From assembly GCA_038087015.1 (NCBI GenBank), contig JASBNA010000081.1:62001-126000 (forward strand): a stretch of 64,000 nucleotides of DNA. Direction: 5' to 3'. This stretch comes from Cerrena zonata. Lineage: Eukaryota; Basidiomycota; Agaricomycetes; Polyporales; Cerrenaceae. The notes under the pieces were generated by a model. It was not told the DNA's origin. It ran no database searches and saw only the letters and a list, made by a program, of their open reading frames with translations. Shown piece after piece: positions 36,324 through 48,769 of this stretch. The position numbers and the translations under genes are program-made. Numbering within the stretch: position 1 is the first letter of the stretch; each line of letters begins with the position of its first letter.

Positions 36324-38946
36324 CTAAAGGATCTCTCTTACTATGTGGTGACCGTCGAAGAGGTGGTAATAAGGGGGACCCAGTCATATTGCACAAAAAT
36401 AACAGCCGGGGTAATATGTTCCGGGATTTGGGGGTGCTCTTGCTTGATATCACTTCCGTGTATTATATCACACTGGTTGAATATGTCACCACCATGTGAA
36501 TGGCAATATTCACTCAACGAGATTGTTTTCACTCTGCAGCGATCCCTCAATAAACAGCGATTTGAGTTCGCTGACACTTCATCAATACTACCCACACTAT
36601 CCCTTTGAGAATTATATCCTTACTATATCGGATAACTCAAGCTGTCATAAGGTTCGTACCTAAGTCTGAATTTGAGTATTAGTCTATTAAACATATGGCA
36701 TCGTAGATCATGGCGTCACTGGGGGTGAATTCACTCCAAGGATCCAGACAACATACATTTACCGTGATAATGCAAACTCAACGCGACCGCCTAAAATGAC
36801 GTGGGGCGAAACTGTGCCCCTCACACACCGGTGTTCATTTCGGATTCTGATTGGAAACCAAATTCCTCTTCCGAATGAACGACGTGGGCGTCCCGGACAG
36901 CTTTAACTTCCAAAGGCTGACCATAAAATTTTGTATCACACCGCATGGCATTCTATACAAGTGATTGGACAAAGGGAGTCCCCCGGCTACTTGACGGTCT
37001 GGGAAATATCTTAAGCAAATTTTAATTTCATTTTTCTGCCTTCCTTCGTCTTCACAAAAAAAATTCAGGAATAGTTGACCATGGCAGACAACATGTCGGA
37101 TCCACATGTTCATTTCTTCATATTCAACTAAAAGGTGCGCCATCTGAACCTTAGTAAGCTGAATGTGTACCTAATTGGATTCGACTCATACTATAGCCTC
37201 ACTTGTATTCATACCTTCCATTAACATGCTCCTGTGTGCTGGATGCTATGTTTACACCGGTAATGGAAAGTTGAAAGAGGTTCGCTGTCTCGACCATCAT
37301 CGAATCCTATTCTCAACGTACTTTAGAAGGGAATCTTTCCTCTCTTGATAGACTACATGAACTCCTGTACACATGCATTTCCACGCCGAACCAAGTGTGG
37401 GAATAGGTAGATATACGTGACAAGCACAGACGAATGGTTCTAAACATACTCCACTGTCCGCGGCTCCATTGGTATACTCTGCGATCGTTTGATGTCTAAC
37501 GATTGCTTAACATTCCGATTAACTGATGGTTACTCCAGACATTTTACATATCGATGTATAACTCATCCACACAAAACAGGGTCATAAATTTATGCTTTGA
37601 AATAGCACCCATGTCAGTAGGCGATAATACGTATTTGAACCTTCGTCACGTTGAACAGTCTCCCACCCTGTGCATGTCACATAGCTCCTATCCAGTGCCT
37701 TGTAATGGAACGATGAGTAGCGGCTTAATGTCGTTCCTGCACCATAGTCAATGTTGACACCTCCCTCGACATTTCGTGATCGTCGCAATCCTAGACTGCA
37801 AAATGTCCCTGTGACACAGGTATGTTTACCGCTTATTCGTTTCTTGGGTGTTTGTGAGAACTAGAGGCTTGCTTCGGGATTGATTTGATTTCTTCTGAGA
37901 GGCTCATCCGCCTTAAGGTGCCCAAGCATGGTCTCCTTTTCGCATGAGTGATCGATTTGACAGTGTTCATGGAAATAGAATACACCGGACTATGCATTGC
38001 TTCCGCCGTAGTCTAATCGGTTTGCTCGCCATAGGTCGGAAACATAACCTAGTATAAATGGATAGATATTCATTTAAGAGCCAACTCAATGGGCTCAGAC
38101 TCTTTCGAAGGTTACACCTTCTCCCATCTCGTTTCAAATTTACGGTAATCGCTTATTGGCAAAGACAAATTCCCTCATTCTGTGCGCCTTCACTCCGCTC
38201 GCTTATGTCGACTAGTACTGTCTTCCAAGTTATTTATTCAACATGCTAGAGTAAAATGGGGTCACTAGTACGGCTTTTCAAAGTAGACTCTCGATTTTTT
38301 TTGGATTATCGCGGTTTCCCACTGCATACGATCAGAGGTCTTTACACTCACACAACTTATCTTTATCTTTTCCCCGTGCACAGATTACATCTATCATATG
38401 ACCGCTGTGTGTTTCAGATCTCAGTTAAGGTCTTGGCTCGACTTCAGTACTATATCGAAGCAACCTCGATAGGTAGCGGTGGGATTGTCTCTCTTTTTGA
38501 GCCAGATAGTCGGGACATGCCTGAAATTAACATTAACATTATGCGTTGCACCACATATACAAGAATGGTCGATGAAAGCATCGAAGTTTATCATATTGTT
38601 ATTTCACTCCGCGTGGGAATGTACATAGCAGTCCGGCGTGGAGTTTGAACCGCCTTCAAGTAGAATACACTGTCTTGGTGCGATTACAGTGAAGATGACG
38701 ACCGTGACAAGACTCTTGGCGGGAGCAGGTGTGAAAGAAAAGAGAAATGACAGTTCTCAAACCACGACACTTACTGATTTGGGATAACAGGCTTCTATTA
38801 CCGGAGATTCTGGGTCCAATACCCACCGCCATGGTTAAAGGCCATAGAAATCGATCAAATCAATTGAAGTCTGTTTTGTCAATTACCCGAGTCTGGCGTA
38901 AAAACAGAAGTTCTGCTCTGAGCTTCAATGCGCCCGAGCGGACCGT
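36324..38946. other. Gene-poor region downstream of the regulator
   Basis: About 2.6 kb to the PMS1 stop codon. Frames such as 38256-38648 (130 codons) or 36835-37143 show no motif or splice context. No terminal inverted repeats or transposase remains were recognised. It may be old, decayed repeat DNA. Confidence 0.5.
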
Positions 38947-41900
38947 CTACTCAATATATCTGTCTAGGATATGGAAGTCGACGATCCGTCTACGGTCCGG
39001 CTGTGACGTGCCTGGGTCCCCATTTACAGGAAGAAGGTCTGTAAGATGTCGCATTGTTGGTCTACCATGAGGACAATTCCACGGTTGGCTCATTGTTCCC
39101 ATGTGTCGAATAATCTAAATCGCCGGAATTGTCAGCAAATCGCCTAAATTACGGTTGCCGGTACGTTACCCACCGACGTTAATTGTGGAAGCTGTAATGG
39201 GTGACCAATCATAACACTTTTCCTACATGCCCGAGACGCGAACATGGCACGAGCTTTAGAGCATCTCACCATACGACCCTGGGGCTGATCATGCATGAGA
39301 TGGATCAGCTCTTCTAGGTCTACAAGACACGTCAATAAGACATTCCCGTATAACAATTATAGCATACCCTTCATATCAAACTCTGTCGTTTTGCTTACTG
39401 GTTTTGCCATTAGTCTCAGGCGATGATCACATTCCTCCGCCGCAGTTTCGTTGACTTCGATCTCGAAGCCATTCTGCCGTAGAACCTCGACGTTATCAAT
39501 TGCGAGTAGTTCATCAGAAGCGGCGAGCTCAATTGGCTGGGGCCTATACGGATCGAGACACTAATCAGTAATAGGTTCCCAACCAATCACAGAAACACAA
39601 TTTTACCGGATCAACTTCTGCGACTCGATTCTCGTCGTTTCCTGCAGTTGCTCGAAGTTATACTTTTCGTCAGCAGCGTGTTGGTCGATAATAAAAAGGT
39701 CGTCCATAACCAACTCAGTGGAACTGTCTTGTTTCCGCCGACGAGCAATAATGAAACCCCGATTGAATTGTCCGATGATGTCCATGGCTAAGAAGTCGGA
39801 TTTGTCAATAATCCTGGATAACGCCTCCTGGGCTTTGTCGTCATCGGTCTGGATTCCTGCATCCCGCGAAAGATCATCTCGTCGCTGCGAATCCTCTGAG
39901 TTAGTAGTGAATGTTGAAGAAGTCAGATAAGTATGGAGTTCTTTCCAAGAAGTGCTAAGTTCGGTGAGGTCTAGATTGATAGAGATGTCATTGCCTTTTG
40001 TGGTTCGTACGATCTCCGGAGGGCGTGAGGGGACATTTTGCAACTTCGCCTGCGAATTTTGCTGATGCAATTCCACGGTTTCCTCGAGTCGGCCCACTCT
40101 CCCCTGGCGCGAGGTGGGAGTGTCGGGCTCAATTTGCTTTTGAACGCCCTCCGCCTCCACGGTGATATCAATGCTAGACGGAAGACAACTTTGGTGCGCA
40201 GCAGCCTTATTCTTGTCGAGGGCCTCGCGGGCGGATCCATCCCCACTCTCAGCCTCGTCAGCATCCGACTGTAGCTCATCGATCTCCATCATTGTCTCTT
40301 GGTCATCTCCCTCATCCGAATCTGCCCAATCCTTCCCCGAGACGATTTGGCTACCTGCTCGGGCGAAGCCGAGGAGTTGTTTTCGTAAACCTGCACTACC
40401 CGTTAAAGCTACTTTGCGACCGTCTGCGGGCTGCAATTGATCGGGTTTATGACGCTTCGCAGGTCTATCCGAAGAGTCTGCTGCGGCCCTCCGAAGATTC
40501 CAGGAAGCATTCGCGGTGCTAAGAACCATTTGTACTGGTCTGACCGCCGCCCTAGATTTACCGGTATCCACTACTGGGCTCGCTATAGGAGCAACGTCAT
40601 TGTGAGCTCCACGAACAGCTGTCGCCTCATCGCAGGAACGTTCGCGTCGCGAGGCGGGAACATCGGTGTCGGGCCCTTCGGGGGCAAAATCCATTTCCAA
40701 ATCATTGGCTATACTCTCCGTAGCATGGGAGTTGTCCGGTGACATGGTTTGAGCCTCGGTGACCGGTGAAGACGTTGGTGCATCGATCTCATGACGGTCA
40801 TCGTTTGGCTCCTCTGGTGACCCCTGCGCGAAAGGTACGTCCTCTTCCATGTCCATTGATCTGCCTAAGGATGAAGGTGGCGGAGAAGATGAAACTGAAG
40901 GTTCCAAGAGAGGCCCGGCTTCACCAAATGCGGAACGATCAGAACCATCAACTCCTGAAGGTTCGTCTGGGTCATCGAGGAAAAGAGGTGTTTCTATGGA
41001 CTTTGTACGTTTATTCACACCAGTCTGTTGGGGTGGTTGTGTAGGATTGACATTGAAGGTGGATCGCGATGGCGAAAAGGTTTCTTCTAGTGATGTCTGT
41101 GTATGGATCAGATGTTGCAAACATTGTCAGGAGTAGGAGGAACACTGACCCTCAATGATTGAATGAGATTACCTTCGCTGTGGATGAAAATCGTGCGTTT
41201 ATCCGGGCTAACATTGATATCCAAGCAATCTGGGAGCGGGGGCGTTAATAAAATGTAAAATCTATAAATCGGTATTAATTGGACTAACCTTTCGGTATGA
41301 TAAAATCCGCAACAATAAATGGCGACTGGTTAGCATTAAATGTTCTATAGATTTCGTTAAAAGCCTTTTGGACCTGGAGGGGTAAATATCATTAACTCAT
41401 TTCCTTTATGATCCTGCAAAATAGCACCAACCTTAGTCGGAGTACAGGGACGTCCGTTGACATAGAAGAATTGTCGATCTGTCCCACTCCTACCACCACC
41501 GACGGTGAACTTTGAGACTAGTCCTCGGACATGAACAGTCTGACTGGGACTACTGCCATGCTGAGTAAAACTCAGCTATATCAAATAAGTTTACAAACCT
41601 AGTAGTGCTCCCGATCAGAGCTTGTCTTCGAGTAACAGACTTGTCTGTTTCCACTTCGAAAGTTAGATCCAAATCCACAATATTTTCGAGGGCCTTAGGA
41701 CCCCATAAAGCAGAAACCGAAGCTCTGACCGAAGGCGACCCATCTGTACGAATTGCACCCGTCTTGCGTCTGTGGGTTCATCGTATCTCTAAGTCAACGG
41801 ATTTGAAGCACAGGGAATAACGTGGAAGACTTACCCGCCTACGAGGTTTGTACATACCATCCGCACACCTCGATTCTCATTCGTACATGGGACAAGAGCA

Positions 41901-42654
41901 TATGCTGTGAGTAGATTAAGTGCTTTCCCGTATTCGCGTTTAGCATTCTTCTCTAGTTCTTTGCGTCGTACAGGCAGGTTTTTGAACAGTTTCGAAATCA
42001 ACACCGTAGTTCCGCGCTGTAGACGAGACACGTCAGTGAGCTTTTCGGATGATTTTACGGATATTATAAACTACCTGACGGGCAACCTTTCCGGAACGGC
42101 TCACTACTCGGCCGCCTCGATCGAGCTCTAGGATGGTGCCCATGGGAGACGTAGATGTTGTCGCAGTCGTAACCGTGACAGAATTACACAAAGCGCATAA
42201 CGAGGACAGTGCTTCTCCCCGGAAGCCAAAGGTTGAAACAGAAGATAAGTCTTCGAATGTCTCAAGCTTCGAGGTATGATGCTTGAGGGCTAGACAAGAA
42301 AGAAATACAATCAACCATTTACTCCATCAATCCCATGCCTTCCTGACAGATAGGGTGAAACAAGGTGCCAGAAAGACTGATACTTACCAATAGCATCGTA
42401 ATCTTCAGGAGCGATTCCACTTCCATTGTCACTGACCTCGATGCTTTCAGTTCCATAATCCTTGAAACGAATGTCTGGTTGACTTGAACACCCCGACTTG
42501 GTACGAAAATGGTCAACTCACCAATATTAGTCGCTCCTGCATCGAGGCTATTTTCGATTAGCTCCTTGACAGCAGTGGGGAGATCCGTGACCACTTGGCC
42601 TGAGGAAATCCTGTGGACGGACACAGCATCAATTGCTTTGATGGAGCTGGACAT
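38947..42654 (-). CDS. PMS1: DNA mismatch repair endonuclease, MutL family
   Basis: Orthologue of yeast Pms1 (human PMS2), the MutL-alpha subunit that nicks DNA next to mismatches together with Mlh1. The ATG at 42654 begins the GHKL ATPase: [14 protein letters not shown] (Mg-binding Asn), [32 protein letters not shown] and FYVNGRPC. A long disordered linker (one exon, 39605-41100) follows. The C-terminal endonuclease domain carries the metal-binding motif [25 protein letters not shown], and [11 protein letters not shown] in the last exon, with its stop at 38947. Introns split the ATPase region into several exons that all join in frame. All motifs needed for activity are present. Confidence 0.96.
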
Positions 42655-43157
42655 ACTGTGAAGTTGAGATGAATTCCTTGTAGCAAACGGGTCAGAATTT
42701 TTGTAGATTGTACGGTTTGGAACCGATCCGGATAGTAAGATGATATTAATCAAGAAATAAGCTGATCGTCATTCTAGTTGCAGCAATGAAACTTCCTCCG
42801 CTCAGAGTCATGACCGTGACTGCAGTTTAGACACGCATGTTATAGGTCAGGTGATTTAATGTGACCGTGACCGGAACCAACTTAACTTGATTCATGTGCG
42901 TCGTACTACCGTATGTTATACACCCATCTCATGCAGAATCCAGTCAGTTTTTCTCTTTCAACATTCCAAACTTGACTGTTAATAATGTTTCCCGCTATAG
43001 GTAAAACTCACCGGCCACCGAACGTGTGAGTCATATATGTAAGTTGGTAAGTTTGATAAATGGCAACAGTTCCATCTTTTCCAGCTGTGGACTCCTCTTT
43101 CGACTTTCAGCACTTAGTGCTTAGTAGTGACCAATGCATCCCTCATGTACATCGGTA

Positions 43158-43697
43158 TAGGACCCCCGGCAACTCACTACAATGTTATACTCCGAAAACT
43201 CAATTTTTGGGGCAATCCGTCCTCTACGTTTCTGCGTCCAAACGTCCGAATTGGGGTATACCTCCTTATTTTGGCACACTTTCCGTCCGATATTGGACTA
43301 CAGGCTCAACAGTGTGGTTCATCCGTCCTTTTTATGGGATACAACCTCAAAACCGGCGCATCATAGGAAGACTTGCTGACAATATGGGCCTTATCACGGT
43401 CAATCTAATCATGTCGGCTACTCATCATTGGATAGAGGGTTACATCACTAACAGAGCCGATAGTAACGAGAGAACATTTCCGAAGGACAGTGCTGGGAAC
43501 TTCAATATACCTCTCAATCCGTCCTTCGAGGGATACGACCTTCGACCACCTAAGGCATTTTCGTCGGTCTGATAGATATAACATCGACTAAAAATTCGGC
43601 CAATCCGTCCTTAAAAGAGTATAACATAAGGGGTTGAAACTGACCAAATCCGTCCGCACCTGGAATATAACATTATGACGGATTGCCGGGGGTCCTA
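43158..43697. mobile_element. MITE family C with internal ATCCGTCC repeats
   Basis: The terminal inverted repeats start TAGGACCCCCGGCAA on both sides and stay similar through AATGTTATA. TCGGTA stands directly outside both ends (43152-43157 and 43698-43703), suggesting a 6-bp target duplication, although TA inside that boundary cannot be excluded. The 540-bp body holds at least four spaced copies of an ATCCGTCC-N7/8-GRRTAYRAC unit (for example near 43322, 43520, 43600, 43650) and one in the right end. There is no transposase frame. It lies between the start codons of PMS1 and the secreted protein at 44096, about 500 and 400 bp from them. Superfamily not assigned. Confidence 0.8.
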
Positions 43698-44095
43698 TCG
43701 GTATGTCTTGCCGTAATCCTATTTCAGCGCTTCATTCCTAACAAGCAAGCTCCCACGAAGCTCACATGGGTATTTGTGATTCACGCCAGATGAAATTCTA
43801 TAATAGCATGATTCCCAGACACCTTGGGGGTATGTATAATTGTACATTCATTTATCGATATTCTTGGAGAAGTGACTGTACTAATACAGACATAGCTTCT
43901 ACTAGCAGTGTCAATCTCTCTAGATCTGGTTTGAATTCTCATGTCGGTGGTATTGATCCCGTTCAAATTGAATTGTTGCGCCCATATATAATGAGAGCAA
44001 CATGTTGTGTGAGGACGTTCACATCTGTTAACGTTCCCCCTCTTTCACTACCACCTTCATTTGCACTTCTTGAAGCAACTATAATACAACTCGTA

Positions 44096-44955
44096 ATGCT
44101 TAACATCCTCTCACTGATCGCGTTCTGTATTCCAGTCTTCACATTGAGTGCAAACACACAAAATATTACCGTTGGTAGTAATGATACATCTCAAGTCACC
44201 TTGGGAGGAGGAGCAGGAGATGTACCAATCTGTAAAGTCGATGCGAATGGGAACGTTATTTCTGAACAGGCTGGTAAGTCACGAATTTGCATGTGTCCAA
44301 AGAAACCGGGGAGAAATATCTTGATCAGGCTGTTACAATGCTCCTTCAATGTGCACATCATCCGCAGCCATGGGTCAAGACGCTGCCAGCTTTGCTTCCT
44401 GGAAATTCAAAGGTAAGCCACAAACCCCCAATCGCTTATTGACTTCGCGCTTGACTGTTCTGACTTCTCGCTTAGGCTCAGCTTTGTACATAACGAGTCT
44501 TCTCAACTCGATGTCCCCGGAATTCACCGTTACTATTGACGGTAGCGCTATCGACGTGGATGGAGCACGACCGGGATTCCTTCCTTTTGACTGTTTTACG
44601 CTCTTTGCCAAGACAGGATTGGACCCCAATGTGGAACATGCAGTAAATTTAACAATCAAAGGCCCTTCTCCGAATAGAAATATGACTTTTCCACCATCGA
44701 CAGCATTCTCCTTGGTGAATTACACGTAAGTCCTTTCCCTCGATCATTTTTTCTTGGATGTACGCTGAGTAAAAGCTACTTGAAAGTTATACCACTAGCG
44801 ATGGTACTAACACAACGGCGACGACTACCAGCTCTGGAAGCACCCCCTCGACATCTACCATCGGCGATAACTCTGCTGCCCTTGAACATAAACAGGTTCA
44901 CGCCATTTTATCTGCACTGGTGATTGTCAGTGTCGCCTTGGCGACTCTCATGTAA
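44096..44955 (+). CDS. Secreted, GPI-type cell-surface protein
   Basis: The ATG at 44096 starts a signal peptide (MLNILSLIAFCIPVFTLSA). Exons then join in phase to give NITVGSNDTSQVTLGGGAGD, GCYNAPSMCTSSAAM, SWKFKGSALYITSLLNSM and FTVTIDGSAIDVDG. FDCFTLFAKTGLDPNVEHAVNLTIKG follows, and after the last intron a Ser/Thr-rich linker and a hydrophobic tail ending ALATLM with stop at 44953-44955. The SWKFKGSALY...FTVTIDG layout resembles a beta-sandwich module common in extracellular basidiomycete proteins, with a GPI-type C-terminus. It has three introns and about 220 residues. The ligand is unknown. The start is chosen because it gives the signal peptide; the frame also continues upstream without one. 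Confidence 0.8.
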
Positions 44956-45966
44956 TATGGTCCACTTAGTCTGAGGGACGCTTAGGGCAATGATCCTAGA
45001 CTTTCGAGTGCCAAACTGTGCTCTCTCCGCGACTTCAACTTGTTTAGTCACTTCTCTGGTTTTCGTCTATCTGATTCTAACATGTCAACCTTCCATTCCT
45101 TTTATTTAACTGCAGTTCACCTATAGTGTCATATTACGATTCAAGAAGCCGTACAATGACAAGTGCTGGTCCATATGCGAAACCTACCATATAACAGCAC
45201 CTAGCCAAAGAGTTTCGTTGCCCACCAGATCGCTTCCGACTCCTTTCTCAGCATAGCTCGCTCATCAGGAATTATGTTGAGTCAACTGGCAGAAATATTT
45301 TTATTATGGTGGCGATTTAGCGTGTGTTTTCAATGGCCGCCATGCGCTAAGGCTCAAATCATTGGATTGTTCGTGCATTCATCATGCCGTAAATCTGATC
45401 TACATAGCTAAAAATGGTCGTGAACTGGTTTACAAGAGGAAGACCACATCGAGATACGGACCCTGTCCATGCTATCCCCGACGCTATCTAATCTATTTAA
45501 AAACAGCAGGCGAGCCACACTATCACTGTATTTTCGCATTCTCGTGGTGTTCGATGTCGCCTGTGCTCCGACATCATCATATCACTGACAAGAAGTGCGA
45601 CAATGCAAGTACGATCTCTTTTCTCTGTATCGACTGTTGACGACATAAATATTTACATCCTCAAGCTTACTACGATTCTTTATCTTTCATCATGAGAATC
45701 GTGCAGACCTTTTTGGATTCTCCCCAGGCAGATGACCTAGGTCGTAAACTAGCTGCTATTAATGCGGCATTCACGCCTGATGAAAGATGGTGAGTAGAGT
45801 TTACTTCCTCTATTTAGAGGTCGTATGACTGTTCACGTTGTGCCCAATTTCCAAGAGGATGGATAAGGTTTGAAATGCTGTCCTCTCGGCAATTCTTCAC
45901 GACGTCCCAAGGTATAACTTGAACATCCATCGAGCTGTCGTAACCTCCTCTCCAATTGCTTTCACC
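44956..45966. other. Intergenic stretch upstream of the P450
   Basis: About 1 kb. An ATG at 45691 opens a short peptide (MRIVQTFLDSPQADDLGRKL...) that ends at a splice-like GTGAGT; it could be a small gene or a leader reading frame, but nothing supports it further. Nothing else was recognised. Confidence 0.45.
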
Positions 45967-48209
45967 ATGGACATCCCTTCCTACTGCCTGTCGCTCCTCG
46001 CCGTCTTTTCCTGCTGTATGCTGTATAGATCGTGGGGCAAACAGGGTGCCCGGCCTTATCCTCTAGGACCTATTAGATTACCTTTCCTCGGCAGTGTTCA
46101 TCTTCTCCCTCAGAAGTACCAGGAGAAAGGTTTTGCAGAATGGGGAAACCGCTATGGTCCGTATATCCAGATTTGTATGTTCGTCGTTCTACTCATAACT
46201 ATCTTGTCATTAGGAAGCCTTGTATTTGCAAAGCTATTCCAAACGCCAACCATCATCATCAACTCCTGGGAGGTCGCGCGAGACCTGATGGAGAAACGTA
46301 GCGGGAACTATTCCAGTCGCCCACGTCTGATTTTGATGGTGGAAATGTTCGTTCCTCCCGTCTTTCTTCCCCTAAATGTGAATTTAAATGGGTTTGATGA
46401 TAGGTTTGGATGGCAGAACGCGCTTACCACTATCCCATACAATGATCGATTCAAGCTCATTCGAAAATGGATACAAACCGCCTTCCGAACGAAAGAGGCA
46501 TTAGAGAGGTTTGAAGAGATACAGCGAAGGGAGGTCGGTGTGTTCCTCAACAATGTTCTATCCACACCTGATGGTTGGGTCTCCCATTTAACGCGGTAAG
46601 CAGAAACTAATAAATTTGAAACGATGTCGTTGGTTATCTAATTAGAATACTCAGCTTCTCTGCAAGCATCGTAATGGAAACTACGTATGGTCATCAAGTG
46701 ACCGGTAACGACGACAAGTTCATTGGAATAGGGGAACGAGCAGCCAAAGCAACAGCTAAAGCTGGAAGGTTCGTAGTACCGGGGTTTTCCTGTTTCTGCC
46801 ATGGAATAACAACAATATGTTACTCTAGTGCTGGTTCAATGCTCGTTGACTTCCTCCCGTTCAGTGAGCAACAATAAACATATACCCTTGTATGATATAG
46901 CTGAACCTTGAGCGTAGTGCGACTGATCCCCGCTTGGTGTCCTGGAGGAGGATTCAAGACGGAAGCCGCAGCAGTCAAGAAACTGGTTCGAGAACTCTAT
47001 GATGCTCCATACAACATGGTGCGCGAGAATATGGTAGGTATTATCTTCTGTTCTCTGTAAAATATCACAGATCCATGATCTCACACACAACGTAGAAAAC
47101 CGGCACTGCTAAAGCTTCGTTTACATCTAGTCTTATCGAGCAACTCGACCGCGAGGGACAACTCACGTATGAGTACGAAGAAATGATTAAAGGTGCCGCG
47201 GCAACTATATACGGAGGTGCGTGCTTGTATTCTGCCTGCACGAGCCCTTTACCTGAATATTTTATTAGCTGGTACAGAAACGGTACGGATGATGTTGGTA
47301 TTCATAGCTTACATGGAGGTCATCACTTTGGAAACAGACAGCAACGGTTATGAATACGTTTATTCTAGCCATGGTCAGAAACCCCGGAGTATACAAGAAA
47401 CTGCAAGAGGAGATCGATCGAGTAGTAGGTAGCGAACGACTTCCGGACTTGCATGATCGAGAAGCTTTACCGTATACAGAGTGTGTGATCAAAGAAACAT
47501 ACAGGTAAGTACAAGGTGTCAAAGGGCTATATAGGTTTATTAATGTCCGTTTGCAGATGGCGCGTACCGCTCCCTCTGGGTTCGTACCCTGCGTTTAAAG
47601 TTGTATTCTACTCGTAATTACTAGTATTCCCCCAGGCCTACCCCACAATACAATCACGGAAGATACGTACGATGGCTACTATATCCCGGAGAACACGCTA
47701 GTGATACCGAATATCTGGTACGTATCCCCAGCATCGGCTACATGTTAACTTCTGACCTCTCTTAGGGCGATGTCACAAGAGGAGGACATATATAGCAAAC
47801 CGACAGAGTTCCGCCCAGAGAGGTTCTTGGATAAAACTCCATTAGATCCAAGAAATATCATCTTTGGATTTGGCAGACGGTACGAAGCCAGTAGAAGGTA
47901 CCTTACGACTCAACTAACCTCTCACGCAGACAATGTCCTGGAAACGAGCTAGCCTGATTGCAGCGTTTTCTTGCTCGTCACCAACATTGCAGCCACTATG
48001 AATATCACGAAGGCTAGAGATGGGATGGGAAGGGAAATAACACCTGCAGAGGACTTTACGACAGGTCTTGTCAGGTATGCGACGTTTTTCTTTCTTAGAC
48101 TTCGTTTATGTGATTGATCGTTTTCAGTTGCCCGAAGCCGTTCAAGTGCATGATCAAACCACGCTCAGAGAAAGCGGAGAGGCTGGTACACAGAATGAGT
48201 TTTGTGTAA
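45967..48209 (+). pseudogene. Cytochrome P450, frameshifted after the heme cysteine
   Basis: Same family as the P450 at the left edge. The ATG at 45967 gives a hydrophobic anchor and PLGPIRLPFLGSVHLLPQ. About ten exons join in phase through VFAKLFQTP, the I-helix AGTET, KETYR (ExxR), FRPERFLD and the heme loop FGFGRRQCPGNELA. Directly after it the frame meets TGA (47954-47957). Dropping one base at about 47955 restores DCSVFLLVTNIAATMNITKA and a normal end at 48207-48209. As written, the protein loses its last about 65 residues, including the L-helix end and the beta-4 region, so it would probably not fold. It is either a very young pseudogene or an assembly indel. An earlier reading of an intron at 46158-46213 (GTCCGT donor) is needed for the GSLVFAKL join. 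Confidence 0.8.
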
Positions 48210-48769
48210 CTTGTTGGGAGAATCATTATACGGGTATGAGATAATACGAGGGTAGCCCATTGGTTGAAGACATTCAACCTTGACGAAGCTGATAGATGCA
48301 TTGCACGACGAGCTGGCGGTTCTGAGCACTTTATGTCTTCCGAACATCATTGAGAGCGGACGACAGTTTTTCTTTCACGGAAACTGATATGGAAACAGTG
48401 TTATAGAAACTAAGCAGTAGGCAACGAGCTGTTTGCATAATGTGTTGACTCACCATGTTGTCGATTATACATAGATGGACTCGGAGCTTCAGCTTGGGCA
48501 AGTTGAAATAATACCGACGAGCTAGAATAGAGAAAACGAATGTGTATGTGTGTGTATGTTATTCAGTCATGAATAAGAATAATATCGTGCATCCGAGGGG
48601 GAACCTACTACTTGGGAGGAAGATAGATTGGAATGGACTAACACATTACTCAAACAGGATCGAGGCAAATATTGACATTAGTTATTGTACCGCGTCGTTG
48701 GCACCTGACGGTTCCCTCTGTAGCATACCGAAACTATAGACATGGGTTCATTGTAGATCAGAATATACA
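48210..48769. other. Intergenic stretch between P450 and kinase-like copy 2
   Basis: No gene. The last about 100-150 bp next to the kinase-like stop are shared with the downstream flanks of the other two copies, marking part of the duplicated unit. Confidence 0.55.

Noticed and set aside
38256..38648. 130-codon plus-strand frame downstream of the regulator
   Set aside because: No family features or neighbouring exons; it is within chance length for AT-balanced DNA.
43060..43572. 170-codon frame that looks like a gene before the secreted protein
   Set aside because: It crosses the left terminus of the MITE and is made of its internal repeats, so it is a by-product of the element.
45691..45900. 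Micro-gene MRIVQTFLDSPQADD... with one intron ahead of the P450
   Set aside because: It could be spliced to a peptide of about 37 residues, but no homology or second line of evidence supports it.
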